Source: Acidobacteriaceae bacterium (lineage in GTDB: Bacteria > Acidobacteriota > Terriglobia > Terriglobales > Acidobacteriaceae). From it: a DNA stretch of 38,338 nt. Under the pieces are notes generated by a model that ran no database searches, was not told where the DNA came from, and saw only the letters and a list, made by a program, of their open reading frames with translations. The translations under genes were made by a program, and so were the position numbers. Shown here one piece after another: positions 1 through 10,688 of this stretch; positions within the stretch are counted from its first letter, which is position 1, and each line of letters starts with the position of its first letter. The stretch spans positions 1-38,338 of the forward strand of contig JANYBT010000100.1 in the NCBI GenBank assembly GCA_025360645.1. The letters are read 5' to 3'.

Positions 1-61
1 AGTTCCTGGGCGACGGGATGTATCAGGTGCGATAAGTCTAAAGGTGTCGAGAGGAGAGAAG

Positions 62-325
62 TTGGCGACGGACGGCATTAACACCTCATTCGAAATTAAC
101 CAACCCATTTCACGGGAGGAGGCGCTGCTGTTCTGGGTGGAAGCCCTGCATTTCCTGCTCGACCCGCTCCGGCACCTCCCCTATATGAGCCCGAAGCTCG
201 ACCTCAAGCTGATGGCGCTAAGTTATGCCGGAGACGATGAACTGTACACGGAGGTCAATCTGGTTGACGATGAGCCGGTTAACATCCTGGACGGTACTTG
301 GACTGCATTTCAAATTTGGGATTGA
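62..325 (+). CDS. Small hypothetical protein upstream of HEPN gene
   Basis: An 87-residue acidic protein with no domain I recognise. The reading frame is open from a GTG at 44, but a GAGGAGA ribosome site at 51-57 sits 4 nt before a TTG at 62, so I chose TTG. It has no signal peptide or membrane segment; the centre (residues 20-45) is hydrophobic and helical-looking and the C-terminal half is rich in Asp/Glu. Its TGA (323-325) lies in the ribosome site of the next gene, whose GTG follows after 8 nt, so the two are probably translationally coupled. A partner or antidote role for the HEPN protein is only inference from position. Confidence 0.6.
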   Translation: MATDGINTSFEINQPISREEALLFWVEALHFLLDPLRHLPYMSPKLDLKLMALSYAGDDELYTEVNLVDDEPVNILDGTWTAFQIWD

Positions 326-333
326 GGTGGATA

Positions 334-1620
334 GTGGGCGTAAATGATGCAATACGTTCTTTCATAGAGTTTATCCGAAATGTCACTCCCAGCGATCACT
401 CGGATAAGGGCTTGTTTAAGGACTCGACGACACTAATCGTGCACGAAAACCAGACGGTAATCTTGGTCGGAGACGACGCGGACAAATACCGCGAAGTTAA
501 AGCCTCGGTGTATGAGGCAATATCAGCCAGGAGACCTGTCAGCAGGAAAGCTGTCGATAGCATCTTGGACGATTTCTTTATGCGGGCTCTTGCTTCCGGC
601 GACCATCGGGAGCTTCCTCATCTCGATGACCAATTGCAAGCCGGAATTCAGCGTCTCAAAACCGCGCTCTTTGAACAGTTGAAGAGTTGGGAGGTCAGGC
701 TGACGGTCGAAGGGCTTGCTCCGAGCGGTTTGCCTATGAGGGTGGGTAAAGTCGATTTCCGATTCGTCGATGACGAATATCTGGAGGAGCTTCAGGGGGA
801 CCTCCGTCAATCGACCGGAACCGAAACTGGAGATGTACCTCATGCCACGCAGCCGTTGATGAACATAGTGGGTGCAATACGGGACAAGGCCATCGCCGTG
901 TCCACAGTTAATTCGGTAGACCGAGATGCTGCAATCGACACTGCTAGACACGACCTCCGAATCACAATCGATGCCATAAACTTTTTTGCGTCACGAGAGA
1001 GCATGCGCGGGTGGGTGTTTCTGCCAGGCGACACAATGCCGCAGGCAGAGTTGGTATTTGCATCCTGTACGGGAAGTAACCTCGAGATGTCGTTTCATCG
1101 GGCTGGACCGATTCGCTGCATACCCCTGAACCAACTCGCAAGCCGCAAAGGCTTTGCGAGAGTCTCAGAAATCTTGGCCAAAGAAAATCCAACCGATCTC
1201 GAGGAGCGAATTCTCGCATCTCTTCAATGGGCTGGCCGCGCCCAAGTCGAGGCCCGGAGAGAGGAGGCTTTTCTTTTCTACGCAATTGCTCTCGAAACGT
1301 TGGTTCTCGGGAGGAAAACGACAATGGAGATTACACACCAGCTCGCTACTCGTTGCGCACACCTAGCGGGCGGTCCCTCTTTGGATGAGAAACAACTTGT
1401 AGTCCAAAAAATCCGCGCGCTATACGACCTAAGGTCTAAAATTGTCCATTCAGGCAGTCTCCAAATCAAAGAAGAAGAGCTAGCCCAGATACGGGAGTAT
1501 TCCCGGTTGTCGTTGTTCTTCATCATCGACGTGGAACCGTTTCGTGAAATGAAACTAGTCAACGACCTGGAGGGGTGGTTCAAAACTCGCCTACTGATGG
1601 GAGAAGTTCGTTCCGACTAG
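334..1620 (+). CDS. HEPN-domain protein, ApeA-like C-terminal region
   Basis: A protein of about 428 residues. The C-terminal region (about residues 300-400) is helical and carries the R-x4-H signature of HEPN ribonucleases, RSKIVH (Arg367/His372), preceded by a FYAIALETL helix typical of the Apea-like HEPN class. HEPN proteins are metal-independent RNases common in antiphage, abortive-infection and toxin-antitoxin systems. The N-terminal 300 residues are not recognised. The frame is open from a TTG at 298, inside the upstream gene, but GAGGTGG at 324-330 places the better start at GTG 334. There is no signal peptide, so it is probably cytoplasmic. The RNase role is inferred from the motif; the HEPN assignment is fairly firm, defence is speculative. 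Confidence 0.7.
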   Translation: MGVNDAIRSFIEFIRNVTPSDHSDKGLFKDSTTLIVHENQTVILVGDDADKYREVKASVYEAISARRPVSRKAVDSILDDFFMRALASGDHRELPHLDDQLQAGIQRLKTALFEQLKSWEVRLTVEGLAPSGLPMRVGKVDFRFVDDEYLEELQGDLRQSTGTETGDVPHATQPLMNIVGAIRDKAIAVSTVNSVDRDAAIDTARHDLRITIDAINFFASRESMRGWVFLPGDTMPQAELVFASCTGSNLEMSFHRAGPIRCIPLNQLASRKGFARVSEILAKENPTDLEERILASLQWAGRAQVEARREEAFLFYAIALETLVLGRKTTMEITHQLATRCAHLAGGPSLDEKQLVVQKIRALYDLRSKIVHSGSLQIKEEELAQIREYSRLSLFFIIDVEPFREMKLVNDLEGWFKTRLLMGEVRSD

Positions 1621-1628
1621 TCCAGTGG

Positions 1629-1856
1629 TCACGCAATTGCCTTACGCACTGCCCGCTCCACTGCTTGCGGCAATTGTACAGGGACGAAATAATTGGCAGG
1701 ATACAGGTAATCTTCGCCCGACTCGTCAATGACACGAGTCTGATGTTGCCTTTCGCCTGCCTCGTCGGGGATCACCTGATAAACCTTGCGCAGTTCCAGC
1801 GACGCAGCACAGCCGCTGTTGCCCACACAGATGACGAACTTAACCTCGCGCTTCAT
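1629..1856 (-). CDS. Small conserved hypothetical downstream of nrdJ
   Basis: About 75 residues, read from the ATG of MKREVKFVICV. It looks like a small acidobacterial conserved hypothetical containing a beta-rich VIDESGEDYLYP motif and an ending rich in Pro and Leu. The frame stays open upstream to a GTG at 1943 that overlaps the nrdJ stop codon and has a GGGGGA stretch in front of it, so a 104-residue form translationally coupled to nrdJ is possible. It has no membrane segment. It shares the nrdJ strand and follows it directly, so it is probably cotranscribed. Function unknown. Confidence 0.65.
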   Translation of the reverse strand: MKREVKFVICVGNSGCAASLELRKVYQVIPDEAGERQHQTRVIDESGEDYLYPANYFVPVQLPQAVERAVRKAIA

Positions 1857-1933
1857 ACAATCAATACATTGCTGTTCCACCCGGCGGAAACGACGCCGAA
1901 TTCTGGCATCGTCCCCGCCGAGACAAGAGAAAC

Positions 1934-4960
<3,027 letters not shown>

Positions 4961-5013
4961 GTCGTTCTCCTGCATCTTTCAATTTTAATGTCTTTTGAGG
5001 GGCTCCGCGCTGG

Positions 5014-5178
5014 CTAGAAACCGGCGGGAAAAATTGCGGGCGGGGGAACCTGCTCCCGCGGCGCGCTGCTCGGTGCCGCCCCGTAGGAAGTGGGCTGCCA
5101 GGCGGGGGCGCTCAGGTTGTAGCTCTTGGGTTCAGCAACGCGTTGCGATACCTGCGAGTTGGCGGTCATGTCTTCCAT
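5014..5178 (-). CDS. Small Pro/Ser-rich ORF ahead of nrdJ
   Basis: A 54-residue ORF starting MEDMTANSQVSQ and ending PPAIFPAGF, with AGGAG 5 nt before the ATG. It lies 53 nt upstream of nrdJ on the same strand and inside the presumed nrdJ transcript. It is rich in Pro, Ser and Ala, has no membrane segment and no domain I recognise. The frame continues upstream to 5265, but the internal ATG has the convincing ribosome site. It may be a true small protein or a leader peptide; I cannot decide from sequence alone. Confidence 0.5.
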   Translation of the reverse strand: MEDMTANSQVSQRVAEPKSYNLSAPAWQPTSYGAAPSSAPREQVPPPAIFPAGF

Positions 5179-5340
5179 GGGGCTCCTTTCGTTTACTTCG
5201 TGTGAGTTTCGTATCTTTTGCTTCGTGTCGTTAGAGTTCTTCTTCCTAACCGGGAAACCTTGCATTGGCTCAGGGACACCTTGCAGCCCGCCTGGGCGGG
5301 AAGCGGGCTGGGGTGCACGCGAGCAATAGATCGATTGTCA

Positions 5341-5394
5341 AAGCTTGTGGTCCCTCGAGCGGGGGCCCGGGGGACCCAGTCACCGCACAAGCTT
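5341..5394 (-). other. Long imperfect hairpin in nrdJ leader
   Basis: Outer arms AAGCTTGT (5341-5348) and ACAAGCTT (5387-5394) and inner arms GGTCCC (5349-5354) and GGGACC (5371-5376) are exact inverted repeats; the inner loop is GC-rich and the right side has a 10-nt bulge. A second hairpin, AGCCCGC/GCGGGCT, lies at about 5285-5309. Both fall in the region between the predicted promoter and the first ORF of the nrdJ unit, so the leader RNA would be highly structured. I looked for cobalamin-riboswitch signatures (B12 box, GCCACTG) and saw none. The element could also be a dispersed intergenic palindrome. Confidence 0.55.
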
Positions 5395-5478
5395 GATTCC
5401 GTCTTTGGAGGCGGGGTCCCGTGGTGCGGTCGAAAATCAGCTCGGTGAGGAGACTTTCGAAATCACCATGGGAATGTC

Positions 5479-5507
5479 ACATTACTCCCGTATATTGTGG
5501 CTGTCAA
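5479..5507 (-). promoter_or_regulatory. Sigma70-type promoter for nrdJ unit
   Basis: On the minus strand a perfect TTGACA (complement of 5502-5507) is followed after exactly 17 nt by TAATGT (complement of 5479-5484). Transcription would start near 5471, leaving about 290 nt of leader before the first small ORF. The spacer is occupied by an NrdR-like box. Predicted by eye. Confidence 0.6.
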
Positions 5508-5530
5508 GACCATAACGCAAGATATTGTAT
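5485..5530 (-). promoter_or_regulatory. Pair of NrdR-like boxes
   Basis: Compared with the published NrdR consensus acaCwAtATaTwGtgt, the stretch 5515-5530 agrees at 13 of 16 positions and 5485-5500 at 10 of 16, with the TATATTGTG half intact. Start-to-start spacing is 30 bp, close to three helical turns, as is usual for NrdR box pairs. One box fills the -35/-10 spacer and the other lies just upstream of -35, which fits repression of nrdJ when dATP is plentiful. No nrdR gene is present in the window. Confidence 0.6.
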
Positions 5531-5605
5531 ATTTTGTTCTTAGCAAAGCTGGTGCACCCGGGTGCGAAGAGGCTAACCTATTGCGTTGTTTGGACTTGCC
5601 TCAGC

Positions 5606-5896
5606 TCAGTTTGCTCTCGGACGGACCAGGGGAGGGAATTTTTCTGCCGAGCCGGGCGATTCTGCTCCCGGCGCCGGCCAGTCTCCCGACGATTGCAGCA
5701 GCGGCACGTAGATGTCTTCGAAGATCTCGCGTGGAGCGATGCGGCGCAGACCGTCAGAAGATTCGACCAGGTAATCGCCGGGGCACCCACATTGCTCGCG
5801 CCCGAAAGCGTCTTCAAAACTGAGGTACTCGGTGAGTTGGCGGGCGCACACCAGAAAGCGGGTGCGATAGACGGTCCATTCTGTGGCGGATCTCAT
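5606..5896 (-). CDS. Small conserved hypothetical protein
   Basis: A 96-residue protein that looks like a small acidobacterial conserved hypothetical. The recognisable core is WTVYRTRFLVCARQLTE, then GDYLVESSDG and REIFEDIYVP; the last 30 residues are Pro-rich and probably less conserved. AAGGGAAGAG precedes the ATG at a normal distance. No signal peptide or membrane segment. It lies upstream of the nrdJ promoter on the same strand. The core resembles small PGDYL-type proteins that may bind ligands or act as accessory subunits, but no function is supported. Confidence 0.65.
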   Translation of the reverse strand: MRSATEWTVYRTRFLVCARQLTEYLSFEDAFGREQCGCPGDYLVESSDGLRRIAPREIFEDIYVPLLQSSGDWPAPGAESPGSAEKFPPLVRPRAN

Positions 5897-6267
5897 GTTT
5901 TCGACTCTTCCCTTCAGGAAGTTTGCCTGGGTACAAACTTGGGCTCAAGCACGTCGCGGTTTTAGGGCGGCGATTGACTGATGTGGCCTATGCAACAGTG
6001 GAGCGAGAGTACTCGCTGCGCAGCCCCAGGTCAATTCCAAAAGAATGGTGCAGTGAGGAAAAGAAGGGCGTGGAATTCTTCGCCCTCAATCCTCCTTCAG
6101 GTTTCACTCGAACAGTGCAGCGCCAGGACGCAAGAACGCTTGGGATGGCGAATGCGCGGCTGAATTCGAGTACACTCGCTTAGACTGCATGGCCGGAATT
6201 TGCACAGGCCGTGCACAGGAAATTCAGAAAAGCGGTTTCGAGTTTCGTGGTTTCGAGAGGAGTGGTA
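5897..6267. other. Intergenic region before amidohydrolase
   Basis: A divergent spacer of about 370 nt. Plus-strand reading frames here have no ribosome site or recognisable content. Two short palindromes are visible: GCGAG-AGTA-CTCGC (6003-6016) and CGAGT-AC-ACTCG (6167-6178). The second contains TACACT, a possible -10 for the amidohydrolase. Nothing else is evident. Confidence 0.4.
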
Positions 6268-7545
6268 ATGAAGAAAATTTGCGCGATTGCGATTTGCGGG
6301 ATGGGCTTTTTGCCGGCTGCGTTGGGGCAAACCACGCCCGTGACTTACTTAAAGTGCGGGAGTTTGTTTGACGCCAAGTCAGACACCATGCGGAAGAACG
6401 TCGTCATCGCCATAGAGGGCGAGAAGATCAAAGAGGTCGGCGGAGCGGCGACCGGGGGCGACGTCATCGATCTCTCCTCGCGCACTTGCTTGCCCGGCCT
6501 CATCGATACCCACACCCACGTGCTGTTGCAGGGCGACATCACCGCCGCGGATTACGACGTGCAGTTGCTCAAGCAGTCGCCGGAGTATCGCACCATTCTG
6601 GCCACCGTGAACGCGCGGCGCGCACTCGAGTATGGCTTCACCACTATCCGCGATCTGGAAACCGAAGGCGCGGGCTATGCCGATGTGGATGTGAAGAAGG
6701 CCATCAACAACGGTGTGATTCCCGGGCCGCGCATGGTGGTCGTGACCCGCGCGCTCGATGTCACCGGGGCATACCCGCTGCAGGGTTACGCGCCAAACGT
6801 CGCCGTCCCGCATGGAGTGCAGATCGTGGATGGGCCCTACGAAGCCCGCAAAGCCGTGCGCGAGCAAATCAGCTACGGCGCCGACTGGATCAAAGTGTAT
6901 TCCGATCGCGCGTATCGCTATCGCGAGGATGGCGTGGTCGATGATATTCCGACCTTCACCCTGGAAGAGATGCGGGCGATTGTGGATGAGGCGCACCGCG
7001 AGCGGCACAAAGTGGCGTCGCACGCCAACGCGCTGAACGGCGTGCACAACTCCGTGGAAGCGGGCGTGGATTCCATCGAGCATGGCGACTATATCGCCGA
7101 GGAAGACTTGAAGACCATGGCGGCGCGCGGCATCTACTACGTCCCCACAATTTTTGTGGGCGAGTATGTTGCCGAAGGCCGGGCCCGGGACGGCGCGCCG
7201 GTGTGGCTGAAGCTGCTCAAGGTGCATGAGGACACCTTTCGTCGCGCCATGAAAGCCGGCGTGAAGATTGCCTTCGGCACCGATGCTGGCGGCTTCGACT
7301 GGAAGATCGATCCCGCAAAAGAGTTTGCCTACATGGTGAAGTTTGGGATGACGCCCGCCCAGGCCATCAAGTCGGCGACCTCAGTAGCGGCGGAGTTGCT
7401 CGACATGCAAAGCCAGGTCGGAACCATTGAGCCCGGCAAGTACGCGGACATTGTCGCGGTGGCCGGGGATCCTCTGAGCGATGTGAGCGTGTTGGAAAAA
7501 GTGGATTTTGTGATGAAGGGCGGAGTGGTTTACCGCAAGCCGTAA
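6268..7545 (+). CDS. Exported amidohydrolase (imidazolonepropionase/prolidase-like)
   Basis: A metal-dependent hydrolase of the amidohydrolase superfamily, about 425 residues. A signal peptide (MKKICAIAICGMGFLPAALGQ) predicts export. The metal-site motif DTHTHV carries His82 and His84; later come SHANALNG, DSIEHGDYI (metal His) and the FGTDAGG aspartate, followed by a C-terminal GTIEPGKYADIVAVAGDPL closing segment. These fit the exported Xaa-Pro dipeptidase/imidazolonepropionase-like group that is abundant in Acidobacteriota. Substrate cannot be told; a peptide or cyclic amide is likely. The frame opens at 6211, but GAGGAG sits 5-6 nt before the ATG at 6268. It converges on sodA. Confidence 0.9.
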   Translation: MKKICAIAICGMGFLPAALGQTTPVTYLKCGSLFDAKSDTMRKNVVIAIEGEKIKEVGGAATGGDVIDLSSRTCLPGLIDTHTHVLLQGDITAADYDVQLLKQSPEYRTILATVNARRALEYGFTTIRDLETEGAGYADVDVKKAINNGVIPGPRMVVVTRALDVTGAYPLQGYAPNVAVPHGVQIVDGPYEARKAVREQISYGADWIKVYSDRAYRYREDGVVDDIPTFTLEEMRAIVDEAHRERHKVASHANALNGVHNSVEAGVDSIEHGDYIAEEDLKTMAARGIYYVPTIFVGEYVAEGRARDGAPVWLKLLKVHEDTFRRAMKAGVKIAFGTDAGGFDWKIDPAKEFAYMVKFGMTPAQAIKSATSVAAELLDMQSQVGTIEPGKYADIVAVAGDPLSDVSVLEKVDFVMKGGVVYRKP

Positions 7546-7571
7546 GGGGACGGGCTGGCGCTCCCGTCCCC
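7546..7571. terminator. Hairpin between convergent genes
   Basis: A perfect 9-bp stem GGGGACGGG (7546-7554) / CCCGTCCCC (7563-7571) with an 8-nt loop starts directly after the amidohydrolase stop codon and 10 nt from the superoxide dismutase stop. It lacks a strong T-run, so it could be a bidirectional or stabilising 3'-end structure. Confidence 0.6.
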
Positions 7572-7580
7572 GCATTGCCG

Positions 7581-8183
7581 TTATTTGAGGCGTTTGTTGA
7601 TTTCGTCCCAGTTCACCACGTTCCACCAGGCTTGCAAGTATTCTGGCCGGCGGTTGTTGTATTTCAAATAGTAGGCGTGCTCCCAAACGTCGTTGCCGAA
7701 AATCGGGTGCAGACCCTGCGAGATCGGGTTGTCCTGATTGGGCGTGGAGAGAATTTGCACCTCTCCACCGGGCTTGCCCGCCAGCCAGACCCATCCCGAG
7801 CCGAACTGCTTCACTCCGGCATCGTTGAATTTCTCCTGAAAGCTCTTGAAGTCGCCAAACGTCTTCTTGATCGCATCGGCGATGGCGCCCGTGGGCTCTC
7901 CCCCACCGCCCGGCTTCATGATGCTCCAGAACATGGTGTGGTTGACGTGGCCGCCGCCGTTATTTCGCACCGCGCTGCGAATGGCCTCCGGAATGGCGTT
8001 CAGATCGCGAATCAGGTCCTCCGCGCTCTTGGCTTGCAAGTCAGGATATTTTTCCAGAGCGGCGTTCAGGTTTTTCACGTAAGCCGCATGATGCATGTCG
8101 TGATGCAGATGCATGGTCTTTTCGTCTATGACGGAATCGAGGGCCGTGTAGTCGTAGGGGAGTGCCGGTACTTCAAATGCCAT
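7581..8183 (-). CDS. sodA: Superoxide dismutase, Mn/Fe family
   Basis: Dismutates superoxide to oxygen and hydrogen peroxide. At 200 residues it has full family length with no signal peptide, so it is cytoplasmic. The metal ligands lie in MHLHHDMHH (His27), [11 protein letters not shown] and [18 protein letters not shown]. The Gln in the NQDNP segment and the GGGHVNH glycine pattern suggest the Mn-type or cambialistic form rather than a strict Fe enzyme; this is inference. It is divergent from the msrPQ oxidative-repair pair, so three oxidative-stress genes share one intergenic region. Confidence 0.95.
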   Translation of the reverse strand: MAFEVPALPYDYTALDSVIDEKTMHLHHDMHHAAYVKNLNAALEKYPDLQAKSAEDLIRDLNAIPEAIRSAVRNNGGGHVNHTMFWSIMKPGGGGEPTGAIADAIKKTFGDFKSFQEKFNDAGVKQFGSGWVWLAGKPGGEVQILSTPNQDNPISQGLHPIFGNDVWEHAYYLKYNNRRPEYLQAWWNVVNWDEINKRLK

Positions 8184-8503
8184 GATGTTGCCTCCAGCCC
8201 CTCAGATGTATGGGGCAAGCCCAAGGATGCAGGCGCAAGCTCCGAAGTTCGAAGGAACCCAAATGCCCCCGGGTCCGATGCCTAGGCCTTACCCTGTGTT
8301 CCCCTGTGTCCCCTGTGGCGAGAGCCGTTGGCGAAGCGAAAAAATCCTACTCCCATACAACCCTTTCCTCCCGAGCCCACTCGCACGCCCAATGTAACTT
8401 CTCGCCTGCCAAAGGCATCTTAAAACAGTGGAACAACAGTGCTGCATCGCCCAACAACCAATCTGCGCGGGCAATAAAGCCGTACTTCCAGTGGGGACTC
8501 AAA
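8184..8503. other. Divergent sodA/msrP intergenic region with repeat
   Basis: About 320 nt carrying both divergent promoters, which I could not place with confidence. It holds one copy of a 30-bp repeat made of three 10-nt CACAGGGGAA-like units (8289-8318, minus orientation). A plus-strand frame open through this region is only an N-terminal extension of msrP with no coding character. Confidence 0.5.
8289..8318 (-). repeat. Dispersed triple 10-mer repeat, copy 1
   Basis: Read on the minus strand it is CCACAGGGGA, CACAGGGGAA, CACAGGGTAA: three tandem 10-nt units. It agrees at 24 of 30 positions with the stretch 23331-23360 on the plus strand. It lies between sodA and msrP. Confidence 0.65.
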
Positions 8504-9466
8504 ATGCTTATCAAGAAATCCTCTGACATCAAGTCGTCGGAGATCACTCCCAAAAACGCACTTCTCAATCGCCGAACATTTCTGGCGGGCACAGCAGTCG
8601 CGAGCGCCGCAGTGGCAACGGGCTTAGCCTGGCGCGAACTAGCTGCTCCTTCAATTGTGGCGCAGGCCAACACCAAGATCGACGGCATCCAGAAAAGCAA
8701 GTTCAGCACCAGCGAGGCCATCACGCCGTTCAAAGACGTCAGTAGCTACAACAACTACTATGAGTTTTCGACGGAGAAGGAAGAACCGTCGAAACTGGCC
8801 GGGAACTTGAAGACGCGGCCCTGGACCGTGGCCATCGATGGCCTGGTGAAGAAAAAGCAGACCTTCGATGTGGACGCCATCATGAAGATGGCTACGCCGG
8901 AGGAGCGCATCTACCGGCATCGCTGCGTCGAGGGCTGGTCCATCGTGGTTCCGTGGGTGGGCTTCTCGCTGAGCGAACTCATCAAGCGCGCCGACCCATT
9001 GCCCAAGGCGAAATATGTGGAGTTCACCACCCTTGAAGATCCCAAGCAGATGCCGGGGTTGCGCGTACCAGTGCTGAAGTGGCCTTACCTCGAAGGCCTT
9101 CGCATGGATGAAGCCATGAACCCGCTGGCCCTATTATGCTTTGGCATGTATGGCGAGGCGCTGCCTAATCAGAACGGGGCGCCCTTGCGCATGGTGCTGC
9201 CTTGGAAGTATGGATTCAAGAGCGCCAAGGCGATTGTGAAGATCAGCTTCACCGAGCAGCAGCCGGTCAACACCTGGAACTTGTCTGCGCCCAGTGAATA
9301 CGGCTTTTACTCCAACGTCAATCCCACCGTGGACCATCCCCGCTGGAGCCAGAAGACCGAGCGCCGTCTGGGCGAGTTTCGCAAGCGCGACACCCTGATG
9401 TTTAACGGATATGGCGACCAGGTGGCCAGTATGTATTCGGGCATGGACCTGAGGAAGAATTTCTAA
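8504..9466 (+). CDS. msrP: Protein-methionine-sulfoxide reductase catalytic subunit MsrP
   Basis: A molybdopterin enzyme that reduces oxidised methionine in periplasmic proteins, taking electrons from the membrane haem protein MsrQ. It has 320 residues. A twin-arginine signal ([17 protein letters not shown], about residues 22-38) sends the folded cofactor-bound protein through Tat. RHRCVEGWS holds Cys141, the expected Mo ligand; [18 protein letters not shown] and [16 protein letters not shown] are typical of the SUOX-like fold. The frame opens at 8210, but ATG 8504 has a GGGG site and gives a normal Tat leader. It ends 7 nt before msrQ, forming a two-gene operon. Confidence 0.95.
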   Translation: MLIKKSSDIKSSEITPKNALLNRRTFLAGTAVASAAVATGLAWRELAAPSIVAQANTKIDGIQKSKFSTSEAITPFKDVSSYNNYYEFSTEKEEPSKLAGNLKTRPWTVAIDGLVKKKQTFDVDAIMKMATPEERIYRHRCVEGWSIVVPWVGFSLSELIKRADPLPKAKYVEFTTLEDPKQMPGLRVPVLKWPYLEGLRMDEAMNPLALLCFGMYGEALPNQNGAPLRMVLPWKYGFKSAKAIVKISFTEQQPVNTWNLSAPSEYGFYSNVNPTVDHPRWSQKTERRLGEFRKRDTLMFNGYGDQVASMYSGMDLRKNF

Positions 9467-9473
9467 GGGGTCT

Positions 9474-10106
9474 ATGGCGATTCGCTGGTTGAAAGTGGTG
9501 CTCTTTCTGGGATGCCTGGTGCCAGTCGCGCGCCTGGGATGGAGGGCTTACACCAACGCGTTGGGCGCAAACCCGATTGAGTTCATTACCCACTCGACCG
9601 GGGACTGGACCCTAATCCTGCTGCTGACCACGCTGACCATCACGCCCCTGCGCAAGCTCACCGGCCTGTCCGCGCTCATCCGCTTTCGCAAGATGCTGGG
9701 GCTGTTTGCATTCTTCTACGCCACGCTCCACTTCACCACCTACATCTGGCTCGACAAGTTTTTCAACCTTCACGAAATGCTGGCCGATGTCCTGAAGCGG
9801 CGTTTCATCACGGTGGGATTCCTCGGCCTGGTGCTGTTGATTCCCTTGGCGGTGACTTCCACTGCGGGATGGATCCGGCGCCTCGGCGGCAAGCGCTGGC
9901 AACAATTGCACCGTCTGATCTACGTCAGCGCGTTGGCCGGGGTGGTGCATTACATCTGGCTGGTAAAGGCCGATCTGCGAAAGCCGCTGCAATATGCGGC
10001 GGTGTTGGCCCTCCTGCTGGGCTATCGAATAGTGGCGTGGCTGAAGGGTGCAAGCAGAAAAGTGGCAAGCGCTCCCGCAGCCCCGGTTCGTGTGGGCCAA
10101 GAATAA
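9474..10106 (+). CDS. msrQ: MsrQ haem-binding membrane subunit
   Basis: The b-type haem quinol dehydrogenase partner of MsrP, passing electrons from the quinone pool or flavin reductase to periplasmic MsrP. It has 210 residues and about six membrane segments of the ferric-reductase-like fold, for example VVLFLGCLVPVARLGW, DWTLILLLTTLTITPL and MLGLFAFFYATLHFTTYIW, with the haem histidine in ATLHF and further His in QLHRLIYVSALAGVVHYIW. AAGGGG precedes the ATG, 7 nt after the msrP stop. The hydrophilic C-terminal tail is variable. Confidence 0.94.
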   Translation: MAIRWLKVVLFLGCLVPVARLGWRAYTNALGANPIEFITHSTGDWTLILLLTTLTITPLRKLTGLSALIRFRKMLGLFAFFYATLHFTTYIWLDKFFNLHEMLADVLKRRFITVGFLGLVLLIPLAVTSTAGWIRRLGGKRWQQLHRLIYVSALAGVVHYIWLVKADLRKPLQYAAVLALLLGYRIVAWLKGASRKVASAPAAPVRVGQE

Positions 10107-10140
10107 TTTGGAAAATAACGCGGGATAAAGCGCACTGAGC

Positions 10141-10575
10141 CTATTTGTCCATAGTCCCAAATTCCTCTGGAATTTCCCCTTCTTCATCCATTTCAGCCTG
10201 TACTGTTTTGAACTCAAGCAGGCCAAACGTGTTCGGTGCGGTCTTTACAAAAACCTTGCCGTCGCGGGCGTATCCTGACAAAGTTCCAGCCAGCGAGAGG
10301 CGATGTGCTTTGTCCTGAGGTTTCCCCAGTGCTTTGAGGATGTTCACAATGGTCATCGGAGTGCCCGCTGCCTTGAGTGCGTCCCTGGTTTTTGCCAATG
10401 CAGTGCCCTCACGCAGAGAGTATTCGGAGGCACCGCTATTGTCTCGCGGCAGCAGCTTCATTGAGTCCTGTAAGCCTTGGATGTATGCCTTGGCTTCCGT
10501 GATCTTGAGCGCCAAGGCCGCAATCTCCTCTTGTTTCTTGGCGACCAATTTTTGCAGATTTTCTTTTATTCCCAT
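10141..10575 (-). CDS. Coiled-coil plus HARE-HTH-like winged-helix protein
   Basis: A 144-residue cytoplasmic protein. Residues 5-40 are a charged helical coiled coil (KENLQKLVAKKQEEIAALA). Residues 60-125 resemble a HARE-HTH winged helix: RDALKAAGTPMTIVNILKAL, LAGTLSGYARDGKVFVK and a TFGL ending. HARE-HTH domains occur in restriction-modification and chromatin proteins and in small prophage or mobile-element proteins. GGTGA lies just before the ATG. It is divergent from dinD across 113 nt containing the palindrome ATACG-C-CGTAT. A DNA-binding or regulatory role is inferred. Confidence 0.65.
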   Translation of the reverse strand: MGIKENLQKLVAKKQEEIAALALKITEAKAYIQGLQDSMKLLPRDNSGASEYSLREGTALAKTRDALKAAGTPMTIVNILKALGKPQDKAHRLSLAGTLSGYARDGKVFVKTAPNTFGLLEFKTVQAEMDEEGEIPEEFGTMDK

Positions 10576-10658
10576 ATTTCACCCACAACTTGACTATACG
10601 CCGTATGGGAACTTAATGACAAGTATGACATTAGAAGTCTGACTTTCCCATCCCGTGC

Positions 10659-10664
10659 TATAAT
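10659..10664 (+). promoter_or_regulatory. Perfect -10 box ahead of dinD
   Basis: TATAAT lies 25 nt before the dinD ATG. No good -35 is seen at 16-18 nt spacing; the imperfect palindrome AAGTC-T-GACTT (10635-10645) lies there instead and could be an operator. I could not match it to a LexA box with confidence. Confidence 0.55.
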
Positions 10665-10688
10665 CTGGCGCACCAGGGAGTTTGCCTC

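Noticed and set aside
5180-5471. Cobalamin riboswitch upstream of nrdJ
   Set aside because: Expected on biological grounds, but neither the B12 box nor the GCCACTG element could be found.
5923-6183. An 86-codon plus-strand frame before the amidohydrolase
   Set aside because: No ribosome site, ordinary composition and no recognisable motif.
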